DNA from: Lepas anatifera
Taxonomy: Eukaryota; Arthropoda; Thecostraca; Lepadidae
DNA length: 64,000 nt
Reading direction: 5' to 3'
Assembly (NCBI GenBank): GCA_034440635.1
Contig: JAOTON010000940.1
Span: forward strand, 1,188,001-1,252,000
Position numbers and translations under genes: made by a program. Below, piece after piece: positions 32,101-43,376 of this stretch. The notes beneath the pieces were generated by a model. That model worked only from the letters and a program-made list of their open reading frames with translations, was not told the DNA's origin and did no database searches. The number at the start of each line of letters is the position of its first letter. The first letter of the stretch is position 1.

Positions 32101-35100
32101 CCGACTCTCAGGGCGGGGGCCCTAAAGCCGACTCGAGACGCCCTGAGAACGAATCTTCAGGGTCCCCTGAGACTGACTCAGGGGGCACGGTGATCAGAGA
32201 ATCATTTGCAGTGGCTCAAATTAGCCCAAGGGGGGTCCGCAGACTCCTAGGACCCCCTTGGCTATGTCATTGCATCCATACATTCGAGGACCCTCCGGGA
32301 TCAACATTTGAATGCCCCTGAAATCATTGCTTGCCCCCCCCACCGAGACCAATACTACTGAGGCCCTTGATAGTAATGCACGGGGGCTCCTAAGACCAAG
32401 CTCAGGGTCCCACTTAGATCAGGCTCGGGGACACCCTTAGGGTCATGCTCGCGCTTACCTCAGGAGTAACTCGACACCGATGTTCGGGGCTCCCCAGATA
32501 AATATTCGGAGCCCCTCGAGACTGATGCTCTGTACTCTGGAGCCCCTCGATACCGATGCTTGGGGGCCCCTGAAGCCTGGGGCTTCTGAGACCAAACACA
32601 ACATTCTGTGAGGCCAATGCGCGTTCCTCACTCGTGAGGCCATCGATATCGATAGTTGGGGGTACTCCGATATCAATATTGCCCCCCTTGAGATCAATGT
32701 TCGGCACTCCAGTGCCATCGCTACCGATGCTCGGGGGACCAAGCTCGGGGCCCCTGAGACAAAGCCCGGGGGAAGGGCCCTGAAACCAAGTTCGGAGGAT
32801 CCCTGACACCAAGTTCGGGGAACCCCTGAGATGAATCTCGGAGTGCCCCTGAGACCAAGCTCAGGGCCACCCTGAGACCAAGCTCGGGAGCCCATGAGAC
32901 CAAGACAAAAAGGCCCGTGAGACCAATATCGAAAGGCCCATGGGACCAGGATCAAAAGACCCGTGGGACCAAGTTTGGGGCCCCGAGGTCAAGCTCGGCC
33001 CCTGAGACCAGCTCGGAATCCCTGAGACCAAGCTCGAAGGGGACCCTGAGACCAAGCTCTGGGCCCCCCTGAGACCAAGCTCGGGAGCCCATGAGACCAA
33101 GACCAAAAGGCCCGTGAGACCAAGATCGAAAGGCCCATGGGGCCAAGATCAAAAGACCCGTGGGACCAAGCTCGGGGCCCCTGAGACCAACTCAGGACCC
33201 CCTGAGACCAAGGTCAGGGCCCCCGAGATCAATGTTCGATAATACGGAGCCCTTGATATCGATGATCAAGGGCCCCTGAGACCATGCTCGTGGAGCACAC
33301 TGAGACTAAGCCTAAAGGTTCCTCTGAGACCAAGCTCGGGGCCCCCTGAGACCAAGATCGAAAGGCCCGTGAGACCAAGATCGAAAGGCTCGTGGGACCA
33401 AGATCAAAAGGCCCGTGGGACCAAGTTTGGGGCCCTGAGACCAAGCTCGGGCCCCTGAAACCAACTCAGGGCCCCTGAGACCAAGCTCGGGCGCCTGAGA
33501 CTGACTCGGGGCGCCTGAGACCAGGCTCAGGGGGCCCCGATATCAATGTTTGATAATCCGGAGCTCTTGATATCGATGATCGAGGGCCCCTGAGACCAAG
33601 CTTGTGTAGCCCCTTGAGACCAAGCCCAGGCCATTGAGGACAAGCTCGGGGTCCCCAGAGACCAGGCTCGTGGGCCCCTGAGACCAAGCTCAAATTGCTC
33701 CTGAAACCAAGACCGAAAGGTCCTTGAGACCAATATCGAAAGGCCCATGGGACCAAGTGTTTGGGGCCCTGAGACCAAGCCGGGGCCTCTGAGAACAACT
33801 CAGGGCCCCCTGAGACCAAGGTTAGGGCCCCCGAGATCAATGCTCGATAATCCGGAGCCCTTGATACTGATGATCGAGGTGCCCCTGAGACCAAACTCGT
33901 GGAGCCCACTGAGACCAAGCTCGGGCCACTAAGACCAAGCTTGGGGGTCCTCTGGGACTAAGTTTGGGGATCCTCTGAGACCAAGCTCGGGGGTCCCCTG
34001 CAACTAAGTTCGGGGTCCCCTGACACCAAGCTTGGGGGCCCTGAGACCATGCACGGGGGCTCCCTGAGACCAAGACTGAAAGACCGTGAGACAAAGAACA
34101 AAAGGCCCGTGGGACCAAGCTTAACATTGGTCCCACGGACCTTCTTAATATCTTAAGACTAAGATCCCAGGGCCCTCAATTGGGGCCCGGACCATGTTCA
34201 GGCCCCTGAGACCAACTCAGGACTCCTGAGACCACGCTCAGGGGCCCCCGATATCAATGTTCGATAATCTGGAGCCCTTGATACCGATGATCGAGGTGCC
34301 CCTGAGACTACGCTCGTGGAGCCCACTGAGCCCAAGCTCAGGCCACTGACACCAAGCTTGGCGGTCCTCTGAGACTAAGTTTTGGGGGTCCTCTGAGACC
34401 AAGCTCGGGGGCCCTGAGACCAAGCTCGGGGAACCACTGATACCAAGACCGAAAGGCCGTGAGACCAAGATCAAAAGGCCCGTGGGACCAAGTTTGGGGC
34501 CCCTGAGACCAAGCTCGGGGCCCCTGAGACCAACTCAGGGCCCCGCTGAGACCAAGCTCAGGGCCCCGGAGATCAATGTTCGATGATCCAGAGCCCTTGA
34601 TATCGATGATCGAGGGCCCCTGAGACCAAGCTTGTGAAGCCCCCTGAGACCAAGCTCAGACCACCGGAGGACAAGCTCGGGGGTCCCCTGAGACCAGGCT
34701 GGGGGCCCCTGAGACCAAGCTCGGGGGGCTTCTGAGACCAAGATCAGGGGGCCCCAAGATCAATGTTCGATAATCCGAAGCCCTCGATAGCGATGATCGA
34801 GGGACCCCTGACACTAAGCTCGGGGAGCCCCTGAGGCCAAGTTCGGGCCACTGAAACCAAGCTCGGGGGTCCCCTGGGACCAAGTTCGGGGGTTTCCTGA
34901 AACAAAGCTCGGGGGTCCCCTGAGACCAAGCTCGTGGAGCCCGCTGAGACCAAGCTCAGGCCACTAATCCTTAAATGGGGTGTCCCGTGGATGATTGAGC
35001 AAATAAATAAATGAAATAGGACCAAGCTTGGGGGTCCTCTGAGACTAATTTTGGGGATCCTCTGAGACCAAGCTCGGGGGTCCCCTGCAACTAAGTTCGG

Positions 35101-35510
35101 GGTCCCCTGACACCAAGCTTGGGGGCCCTGAGACCAAGCTCGGGGGCTCCCTGAGACCAAAACCGAAAGACCGTGAGACCAAGATCAAAAGGCCCGTGGG
35201 ACCAATATTAAGATTGGTCTCACGGACCTTCTTAACATCTTAAGACTAAGATCCCAGGGGCCCAATTGGGGCCCCTGGGACCATGTTCAGGCTCCTGAGA
35301 CCCACTCAGGGCCCCTGAGACCACGCTCAGGTGCCTCCGATATCAATGTTTGATAATCCGGAGCCCTTGATACCGATGATCGAGGTGCCCCTGAGACCAC
35401 GCTCATGGAGCCCACTGAGACCAAGCTCAGGCCACCGACATTAAGCTTGGCGGTCCTCTGAGACTAAGTTTAGGGGTTCCTCTGAGACCAAGCTCGGAAG
35501 CTTCCTGAAA
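26190..35510. repeat. ~9-kb array of a 22-bp GC-rich satellite in alternating orientations
   Basis: The consensus unit is CTGAGACCAAGCTCGGGGGC cc. Blocks: forward (GAGCTTGGTCTCAGG) to about 27440; reverse 27440-30960; forward 31010-31520; a GAGACTGACTCTCGGGG variant at 27700-28330 and 31520-32260; reverse 32380-35510. The junction motif GGCTACGCCACTG lies at 28342 and 30998, with a diverged form at 32260. A segment near 27450-27700 recurs at 28440-28710 and 32385-32620, so multi-unit blocks have been copied. Open frames of up to 277 codons arise because the unit lacks stops in some frames; they are not genes. Confidence 0.93.
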
Positions 35511-37022
35511 CAAACCTCGGGGGCACCTGAGAACAACTCGGGGCCCCCTGAGACCAAGCTCAGTTGGCCCCAAGATCAATGTTCGATACTTCGGAGCCCT
35601 CGATACCGGAGTACCCCTGAAACCAGGCTCGGGGAACTCCCCGAGACCAGCCAAGGGCCACAGAGACCAGGCTCAGGGTCCCCGAGATCGAGTTTGGAGG
35701 GCAATCTGACATTAAGCTCCGGGGCCCCTGATATCAAGCCCGGAGGCCCTTTGAGACTAAGTTCGGGGTCCCGTGTGACCAAGCTCAGGGGCCCTCCAGT
35801 TCAATGCTCGTGTTTTCCAGTTGCACAAGATCTGCCAAAGGGGGTCCGTGGTCCCCAACGACTCCTCTGGCTACGCCACTGATCTGGACACGCCCTTGCC
35901 AATTGCACCTCTTCCCAGCATTCTGAACACGCCTCTGAATAAATCATCCCCTACCAGCAGTCTTCGGGAGACGCCTTTTCCACTTGCAGCCCCTTCCTAA
36001 CAGTCCGAGACCACCTCTGTACAATGCACTCTTTTCCAAAACTTTGAGATCGCTTTTGTACTATATATTTTTTTAGCACTCTGAGCATGCCTGTCCACAT
36101 TACATGCTCCTACTAGCAGTCTCCTGGACACGCCTTTGCCAACTGTACCCTTTTCCTAACCTTCTGAGTACGCCTCTGTAGAATACATCTCGTTGCCAGC
36201 AGTCTCTTTTGAACGCCTTTTCCAACTGCACCCCTTTCCAGCAGTCTTAGCACGCCTCTGTCGCATAGGCGAATCCAGGGGACAGAGGTCTCGCGCCCTA
36301 CCCCCGATCAGCCCTTGGCACCCCCATGCAAGGTCTATGTCGCCCCCTGAAATGTCGCTTCCCATCCCCGCTCCGGTTGCGAAAATCAGCACCCACCAAT
36401 AAGATTTTCTGCTCACCTGATAGGTTTTACAGGTCAAAAGTGGGGCCCCCTGTTCCGGATGGCGCCCCCCGTCGGAAATCCTGAGTCCACCTATGCGCTG
36501 TCGTTCTTTCTTGTGTTCACAACGTTTTAAGTACGCCCCTGCTCCTGGTATGGGGAATTATTGATATCTTGGGATATTGGGAAGAATGTTGGGTTATTTC
36601 TGATCTGGTATGCAGCTTTCGGTTCCGGGCATGAAGACCAAGAGCAGCTGAAAGTATTCCGCTGTAATAAAAGTAGTAAGGTTTTTAATCTATGATTTTA
36701 CAGTTGTCCTGGAAAGGAACATCGTGAAAAGGTACAAATTTTAAGAATTGCTATTTTTAGCTCGGCACAAAGCTTTTTTGAGCGATTGTAACATGCTTTC
36801 GTGAGTTGAGTTTTGGCACCTAGTTCTGGCAGTAACCGACCCTACTTCTGGTTAACAAAAAGTCTAATAAAACAGTTTCTAGTAAACGAAACTCCACCAA
36901 AAGATACAAATTTGTAAAAAAGGTAGTAGTCTATTGTCACACTTAAAAGCTTTAAGCAGTTTGTGCAATGGTTCAGATTTTGAGTTTTGGCAGTTGGAGT
37001 CGGCAGTGTAGTAGCATGTCCC
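35510..37022 (-). repeat. FB-B right terminal inverted repeat
   Basis: Inverse of the left arm without its 381-bp duplication. Landmarks in inverse order: ggctacgccactgatctgga near 35870, a CATAGGCGG-type copy at about 36265-36505, gcagctttcggttccgggc near 36612, and the terminus GCATGTCCC. Confidence 0.88.
36265..36505. mobile_element. CATAGGCGG-type palindromic repeat, copy in FB-B right arm
   Basis: Inverse counterpart of 25174-25407 (cataggcgaatccaggggac to atcctgagtccacctatgcg). Present in both arms, so it was already part of the element when the arms formed or was copied by conversion. Confidence 0.7.
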
Positions 37023-37031
37023 GGTGGTGTT
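37023..37031. repeat. FB-B target-site duplication, right copy
   Basis: GGTGGTGTT immediately after the CATGTCCC terminus; identical to 24279-24287. Confidence 0.9.
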
Positions 37032-38489
37032 TAGTGTTTTTGCGCGATTTCTTGCATCACTTTGGATAGTAGTGTTGCCTTTTCTCCATTCCTCTTCTTC
37101 CAAAATCCAGTGTGGTAGCCAGTGAGGACCAGGACCATCTCGCTGTCTCCACACCGTGCATCGGTTTGGTCTCAGACAGGCTACCGGCCAAACTTGAACT
37201 TGACATTCAGTACACCATAAGTGTTTTTTCAGTAGTTTTCGGCCTTGCTTCGGTGATACTTCTCTTGAACTGTCTTCATGTAATTTAATACTTAGTATCA
37301 AATTTCCTCATTGCTCACATTGTGTCCCTTCTGAGATAGCTGTTGCGCCTCTTTTTCCATTGTCCTTTGCCAGATTCCTTCTCCACTTGTAGTAAAAGCA
37401 GTAGTGGCACAAGTTGATTCTTGCTACTGTTAAAAAATTTGTTTCTCTGTATTGTTTCGAGTAAGCTATTAACCATTTCTAGCTAGTAATAACCTCAGTG
37501 AAAAAAACCTGCTCTAATCTGAGTTAGCTTGTGCCAACTGCCGTTGTTAAGTTGCCACCAAGTGGAGAAGTGATGTGTTTCTTCTAGTTGTCCTGGTTTG
37601 TGCTAATTTCCCTAAAACAGTTTTTTTCAGACAGGAAGGCAACTCCACGACTACAGAACCTACATCAATCCTGGTAGGTCACCTCCTTTCCATATCTCCT
37701 TTCTCGTCCAGACCCAGCATTTTAATGTTACTTTCTCTGTGTGTTATCCCTGGCTCCTTTTCATAGGTTTTCCACTGGGTGAAATGTAGCAGGTGCTAAG
37801 GTAACAATTCAATGTGCATAGTGCATGTAGTGCTCTGCCCAGTGTGCTGCAATTAGGTTAGGTAGATATTTCAGGGTGTGAGGCCTGAATAAATCCATAG
37901 AACTAGGAGGGAAAACGTTATTGAGGAGTGGTGAGGGGGAGTCTCCTTGCACCTTGGCTCCCTTGGTCTGTTGTCTGGCTTTTCACAGTTGGTCAACTAT
38001 TCACTGAAACAGCCCAGGGTCATGAGACAGGAAATATATGTAATGTTAAAAAAGAAAAAAAGATTGCTTGTGTGAGCTATGTGCATTAGGATTTAGGCAG
38101 CTGATACACAGCATTACTAGCTATTAAGGAGCTATAGTTCTTAAACTCCTCAGAGTTTGTGTAGTGAAATTCACATCAAAACTGAGAAGCATCTTAACAG
38201 TTACTATTTCTGTCAGTGCATTCACAGAGTCAGTCTCCCGATCGCAACTTGTTTTGATATGCTTTTCCGCCTTTTGCTTTGACCTGGATTTCAATCCCAA
38301 AAATCTGCTATCTAATAAGAGGATATCAAGACATAAACTCTGTGTTGGCATGGGCACTGAACCTAGAAGTGTGACTTAATCGTTAAGTGTGACATCATCC
38401 TTGTTTTACTTTCTTCCCACTCGGCCCAGAAATCTACACACAAAAGGTCAGTTCAGGGTCTGGCTGGTCGTTAAGCGCCAGCCAAAAGT
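37032..38489. other. Host flank and 5' region of the I-like LINE
   Basis: No recognised gene. The LINE 5' end and its internal promoter should lie somewhere before 38490, but no 5' boundary or target duplication could be identified. Confidence 0.45.
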
Positions 38490-39767
38490 ATGGTGGAAAA
38501 CGACATGGGCTTCAGATACCTCGCGCCAGAGGGCCCTGCCTTCTTGCTCATTAGATGTGTTGATGAGACCCCATTTCAAAAAGTGAGCCCATACAAAGTT
38601 CGAGATGAGCTCATCTCCATACTGGCTCAGCCATTGCTTGAAGCCAGGGCCATTAGGAGTGGGTCTCTCCTAGTCAAAACCGCCATGACTCTCCAGACTG
38701 AAAGGATGCTAGATGTAGAAATGTTCCTGGGGAAGAGAGTGACCGTGGAACTACCCACTCGGCTAAATATGGCCGCAGGCACGATTTATGCTCCAGAACT
38801 TCTGCATGATGACCTTGAAACCATCACGAAGGAAAGCCAGGGACAAGGAGTGGCCAAAATTACTCGCTTCCCAAATCGGAACGGGCGACCAAACGCCCTG
38901 CTGAAGTTCCACTTCTGGGGAACTGAGGTTCCCTCCCACCTCATTGCGGGATATGCACGATTCCCGGTACGACCGTGGGTTGAAAAGCCCAAACTGTGCC
39001 TGAAGTGCTTCAAATATGGTCACCTCAGCCGCCAGTGTAAAGGTCGTAAAGTTAGATGCAGGGTGTGTTCTGAGGAACATGGTGGCGGTGACTGCGAGGG
39101 TCCATACCGATGCGCCTCCTGCTCGGGACCTCACCCCGTGGGCTCAGACGTATGCCCTGCATGGATAGAGGCTGTCGAAGCAGCCAAGGGAAGAGCACCG
39201 GGGATAAGATTATACGATCAGTGGCCTCGACTCCCACCTGCGACGCCCCCCAGATCTTATGCAGAGAAAGCAAAGGCTCCCCGTCATAAGCAAAAGATCG
39301 GAGGCCTACCCGGTGGGTCAGCGCCCTCTCCGCGCGTGCATCCGGCCTCGGACCACTACGTGGCTGCAGGGCCCCGGTACCCGGCAGGTCCTCATGCTGG
39401 TGACCCCTGTGCCGAGGTTCCCCCTCGCACCACCAGCCCCCGCACAGGAAGGAACCTCATGCCAATGCTAACAGGTCGGTTCCACTGCCCTCTGGTGACC
39501 TCCAGGCTCCACAGGATCGCATTTCGACATCACCACGGTCCTACCCTGACGTCCGATCAGACGTCAGCCTTAATGATCAGCAAGCGGGCTCTGATTGTCG
39601 CGCCACCACCCGATCTGAGGGCGAACTTACTGCGGAGCCCATCCATCCCGTTGCCGTCGCCGACTCTCCACCATCAGTGGGAACCTGTGCTGACGTCAGT
39701 TCAGCTGAATCGCAGGTGGGCGCCTCCCAACACGCCTGTCCTTCCTCCCAAACCCAGCTCACTGTGA
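38490..39767 (+). CDS. LINE ORF1: gag-like protein with CCHC zinc knuckles
   Basis: 425 codons. ORF1 proteins of I/Jockey elements bind their RNA and form RNP particles. The N-terminal half (about residues 1-150) looks like the RRM-like gag domain (FLLIRCVDETPF, VAKITRFPNRNGRPNALLKF). Three knuckles follow: CLKCFKYGHLSRQC (C-x2-C-x4-H-x4-C), CRVCSEEHGGGDC, and CASCSGPHPVGSDVC. The C-terminal third is Pro/Ser-rich and low in complexity. A single uninterrupted frame contrasts with the broken ORF2 behind it. The ATG at 38490 is the first in frame after stops; an upstream start is not excluded. Confidence 0.85.
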   Translation: MVENDMGFRYLAPEGPAFLLIRCVDETPFQKVSPYKVRDELISILAQPLLEARAIRSGSLLVKTAMTLQTERMLDVEMFLGKRVTVELPTRLNMAAGTIYAPELLHDDLETITKESQGQGVAKITRFPNRNGRPNALLKFHFWGTEVPSHLIAGYARFPVRPWVEKPKLCLKCFKYGHLSRQCKGRKVRCRVCSEEHGGGDCEGPYRCASCSGPHPVGSDVCPAWIEAVEAAKGRAPGIRLYDQWPRLPPATPPRSYAEKAKAPRHKQKIGGLPGGSAPSPRVHPASDHYVAAGPRYPAGPHAGDPCAEVPPRTTSPRTGRNLMPMLTGRFHCPLVTSRLHRIAFRHHHGPTLTSDQTSALMISKRALIVAPPPDLRANLLRSPSIPLPSPTLHHQWEPVLTSVQLNRRWAPPNTPVLPPKPSSL

Positions 39768-39978
39768 GCAACAATCCTGACCTTGGGGGTCTCGCCGATC
39801 CCTCAGCACCCGCCGACGCGGATCTTAGCCCTCTGAATCCAAACCCCTCTCCAGCCCACAGCCCACCTCCAGCCTACCTGTCCTGTGACTCTAACTCCGA
39901 CATCACCCCTGCCTCGAGCCCACACTGCACACGGCGCCGGACGCTCCGAAATACTAAGCGACCCACCGCTCCGAGGCG

Positions 39979-40975
39979 ATGCTTTATAGAGGAAAACACA
40001 CACACAAAACGAGTAATATGGAAATACTTCAGTGGAATGTTGGTGGCCTTATCTCACACTGCGCAGAATTCAAAAATGTGATGCTTCATGAAAGTCCCCT
40101 GGTGGCAGCTATCCAGGAGACTCGCCTGAGAGACGCTGATGTGTACAACTTCTCAATTAAAGGATATACAATGTACCAAAATAACATACACTCAGACTCC
40201 AGAAAAGGAGGGGCTGCCTTATATGTTTCAAATCTTCTCCCTCAACGCAGAATAAACCTACAAACTCCTCTAAATGCTGTTGCAGCTCATCTAAAAATAG
40301 GTCGTCTGAACTTCATTGCTGTTTCTATCTACCTCCCCCCACATGATTCTCAAGTAACTCTGACCAATCTGAACAATCTAGTCACCCAACTATCCCCCTC
40401 CCCAGTTATGTTGCTAGGTGATTTCAACGCCCACCACACTATGTAGGGTAGCCAATCAGTATCTACGCTGGGTCATATAATAGAAAATTTTCTAGAATCA
40501 AACTCACTCTGCTTCCTTAATGACTGTTCCCCAACCTTTCAAAGTCGAAGCCACAGATCTCTCTCTGCGATTGACCTCACGCTGGTCTCGGCCCACCTTG
40601 CATAACATTTCCAATGGTCTATCTCTTCTGATCCGCTCTTCTCTGACCACTTTCCTATTTCTATTTGCATCCCATCACTAACCTGCCTTCCATCCGTACC
40701 CACTATACAGAAATGGAAAACAGAATTAGCAGACTGGACGAAATTCAACGACAATTTAGCTTCTAAGCTTCACGACGCTCCACCAGATATGACCACATTC
40801 CTCTCCGCTATTTATGACACTGCATTGGATACCATCCCACGCTCAAAATCAAATCCAAACCCCCAAATGCTAGCCACTCACGCGCCATGGTGGAACTCGC
40901 GATGCCAATGGGCGAAGGCCATGAGGAGAAGGGCCCTTCGTGCTTTTCAAAAAAAATGTAATGGACGATTTACTC
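39979..40975 (+). pseudogene. LINE ORF2 endonuclease domain and linker, with two stops
   Basis: AP-like endonuclease that nicks target DNA. Visible motifs: EILQWNVGGLISH, AAIQETRLRDADV (catalytic Glu), AVSIYLPPHD, LLGDFNAHHT (catalytic Asp-Asn), SAIDLTLVSAHLA and SDHFPISI (catalytic Asp-His). An in-frame TAG at 40444, just after NAHHTM where the family has Trp, and a TAA at 40603 break it. The frame then continues to an A8 run at 40949-40956, where it slips into the RT frame. Confidence 0.88.
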
Positions 40976-42859
40976 GCACAAGAATATTCAGATAGCTGCG
41001 TTTTTGCATCACAAATTTTCTGGGAGGAAAAGGTAAAATCATGGAGAACATACGTCGGCTCAAAAGTCAATCGTTTTACCCCGATAAAAGACATATGGCA
41101 GACGGTTCGCTCATTCGGATCCCGTCGAGCTTGCAGTGCACATTTTCCACAATTGATGACCACTAATGGAATAATATCCGACCCGCATGAGGTCACAAAT
41201 ACATTTGCTAGACACTTTGCGTCTGTATCGTCAACAGAAATATATCCGTCAAATATTCACCAGAATCTTGTGGCATCATCTAATCTCTTAGACTTTTCAT
41301 CACCAGAAACTGAATATTACAACGTTCCTTTCACCCTAAAGGAGCTCGAAGTATCGATAACCAGGGGTAATAAATCATCTCCCGGTCCGGATGGAATAAA
41401 TTACTCTTTTTACTCAAATCTTTCAAATCACAATCGTACACGATTGTTATCCTCAATAAACAACTTATGGGAAACTGATACCTTCCCTCCTGGTTGGCTT
41501 CAAAGCATAGTTATCCCGATAGTAAAACAAGGTAAAGATAAACTTTTGGCAACTGCTTATCGCCCAATTTCGCTTACGAATTGTTCCTGCAAAATAATGG
41601 AAAGAATGGTAAACGCCAGGCTAACCTTCTTTTTGGAATCTAACAAACTGTTGTCACCTTTTCAAAGTGGATTTCGTAAAAACTTAAACACCAACTGCAA
41701 CATTATCAGACTCGTATCGTCTGTCCAAAAAGGCTTCGTTCACGGACATCCTACTGTCGCCACATTCTTAGATTTATCATCCGCGTTTAATAAGGTTCAC
41801 AGAGGAACTGCGCTGATAAAGCTCCATAAAATTGGCATTCGGGGCCACATGGCCCAGTTTATTATAAACTTTCTGCAAGTCAGAACGTTCCAGGTAAAAT
41901 GCAAGACAACATATTCGGATCCACACACACTTGAGCATGGTATACCACAGGGGAGTGTGCTATCTCCCAACCTTTTCTTACTGGCCGTAAACGACATATT
42001 CGACGACGTACGGAGAAATTATCCGAGCGTCCATTGTTCCATGTTTGCTGACGATCTTGCCATCTGGACTACCCGCGAAACCTGTAGGAAATCCGGAGAA
42101 ATAATGCAGGCCGCACTGAGACTTATATCGCGTTGGTGTGACAAGTGGGGATTCTCTCTTTCCCCTGCGATATCAGCCACCATGGTATTTAAAAGAGGCA
42201 GAGCGGCGGACGATCTCCAACTAAAAATTCGAAATCAACCCATCCCGCGAGTTCAAACGTTCAAGTATCTAGGTATTATACTTGACACCCGTCTCACTTT
42301 CCGCAACCACATCGAACAGCTGCGAGTACGCTGCCTACAAAGAATTAACATACTGAAATGTGTTTCAGGTTGTACCTGGGGTGCGGACCGTAAATCGCTC
42401 ACCCTCCTTTACAGCAGCCTTGTCCGATCTGTTCTCGACTATAGTGCCCTTGTAATATGTATAGTTTCCCCAACAAGTCGACATCGTATAGAATCAATAC
42501 AATCCATGTGTCTCAGGATAATTACGGGGGCATTTCGGACTACCTCTGTGACTGCTCTTCAGGCCGACGCTAGCCTGCCTTCTCTAGAAAGCCGTCAACT
42601 CATCTTAGTCCTCCGATATTATTACCAGGTTATGAGCAGCCCGGACCATCCTGCTTCGTCCTGCGTGACGCCTCATTATGTTTATAACGCACGCCGGCCT
42701 CAGAAAACTATACGCTCTATTGCCACTGTAGTGCAGAACGCTCAGACTGAGATCAATATGCCCCTGGTGCACACCGCTCCCAAGCCACCTCCTCTTGCCT
42801 ACTGGCTTCACCGTTGGCCAGATATCCAATACCTTTTACTGAACGAAAGTCGCAAATAA
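40940..42859 (+). pseudogene. LINE ORF2 reverse transcriptase domain (long intact frame)
   Basis: 639 open codons. Motifs in order: SPGPDGINYSFYSNL, YRPISLTNCSCKIMERM, FLDLSSAFNKVHRG (motif A; Asn replaces the usual second Asp of AFDKV), GIPQGSVLSPNLFLLAVNDI, MFADDLAIW (catalytic FADD), FKYLGIILDTRLTF, and the thumb region to RYYYQVMSS. It is classed as pseudogene because it is fused by frameshifts to the endonuclease upstream and the RNase H downstream; within the domain no stop is seen. Confidence 0.92.
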
Positions 42860-43376
42860 ATCCGACTGAAATACTGTCTGATTTCCACGCATACCAATTT
42901 GCTCATTCGGACTATACATTTATCTACACGGACGGATCTTTCCGGAACCAGCAAGTTGGATCTGCGGTTGTCTGGTTAAATTTGAAATTGACTTACCGAC
43001 TACCAAACATTGCCTCCGTTTTTACTGCAGAGCTGTATGCTATCAAAGGGCTATGATTCTCATCCGAGAATCACGTACTCCTCTTTCGATAGTATGCACA
43101 GACTCGCGATCGGCCCTTGGGGCCCTACGGTGCCCAGAGACCATGGATCATCCACTCGTCCACGATATACTTCGGATTTTCTATACCCTTCCTCGTAGCC
43201 AAAACATCATCTTCCTATGGATCCCGGGTCACTGTTCCATTCCCGGTAATGAAGAGGCCGATACAGCGGCGAAACAGGCCTCTCTTTTGCCAAGGATGAC
43301 AAGTATCCACTTACCTCTTTCGGATGTTTTTAGTGCATTGAGAGAACGTTTTACATCTTATCTTCAATTAAAATGA
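42840..43376 (+). pseudogene. LINE RNase H domain, frameshifted
   Basis: RNase H motifs lie in two frames: FIYTDGSFRNQQVGSAVVWL (first Asp) and FTAELYAIKG (Glu), then after a shift near 43053 VCTDSRSALGALRC (Asp), IIFLWIPGHCSIPGNEEADT AAKQA (His/Asp). A TGA at 43374 ends the second frame where the family would read on. RNase H in this position marks the I group of LINEs. Confidence 0.88.

Larger units (their letters stand above)
24288..37022. mobile_element. FB-B: 12.7-kb foldback element with perfect 9-bp target duplication
   Basis: Left end GGGACATGCTACTACACTGC; right end GCAGTGTAGTAGCATGTCCC, its exact inverse. A perfect direct repeat GGTGGTGTT flanks both ends (24279-24287 and 37023-37031). 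The arms match inward over about 1.5-1.9 kb with scattered differences. The left arm carries an extra about 381-bp tandem duplication of its outer part. Between the arms lies about 9 kb of 22-bp satellite in blocks of alternating orientation. No transposase is visible. The 9-bp duplication and long inverted repeats fit MULE-like or FB-like elements; the superfamily is inferred, not shown. Confidence 0.9.
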
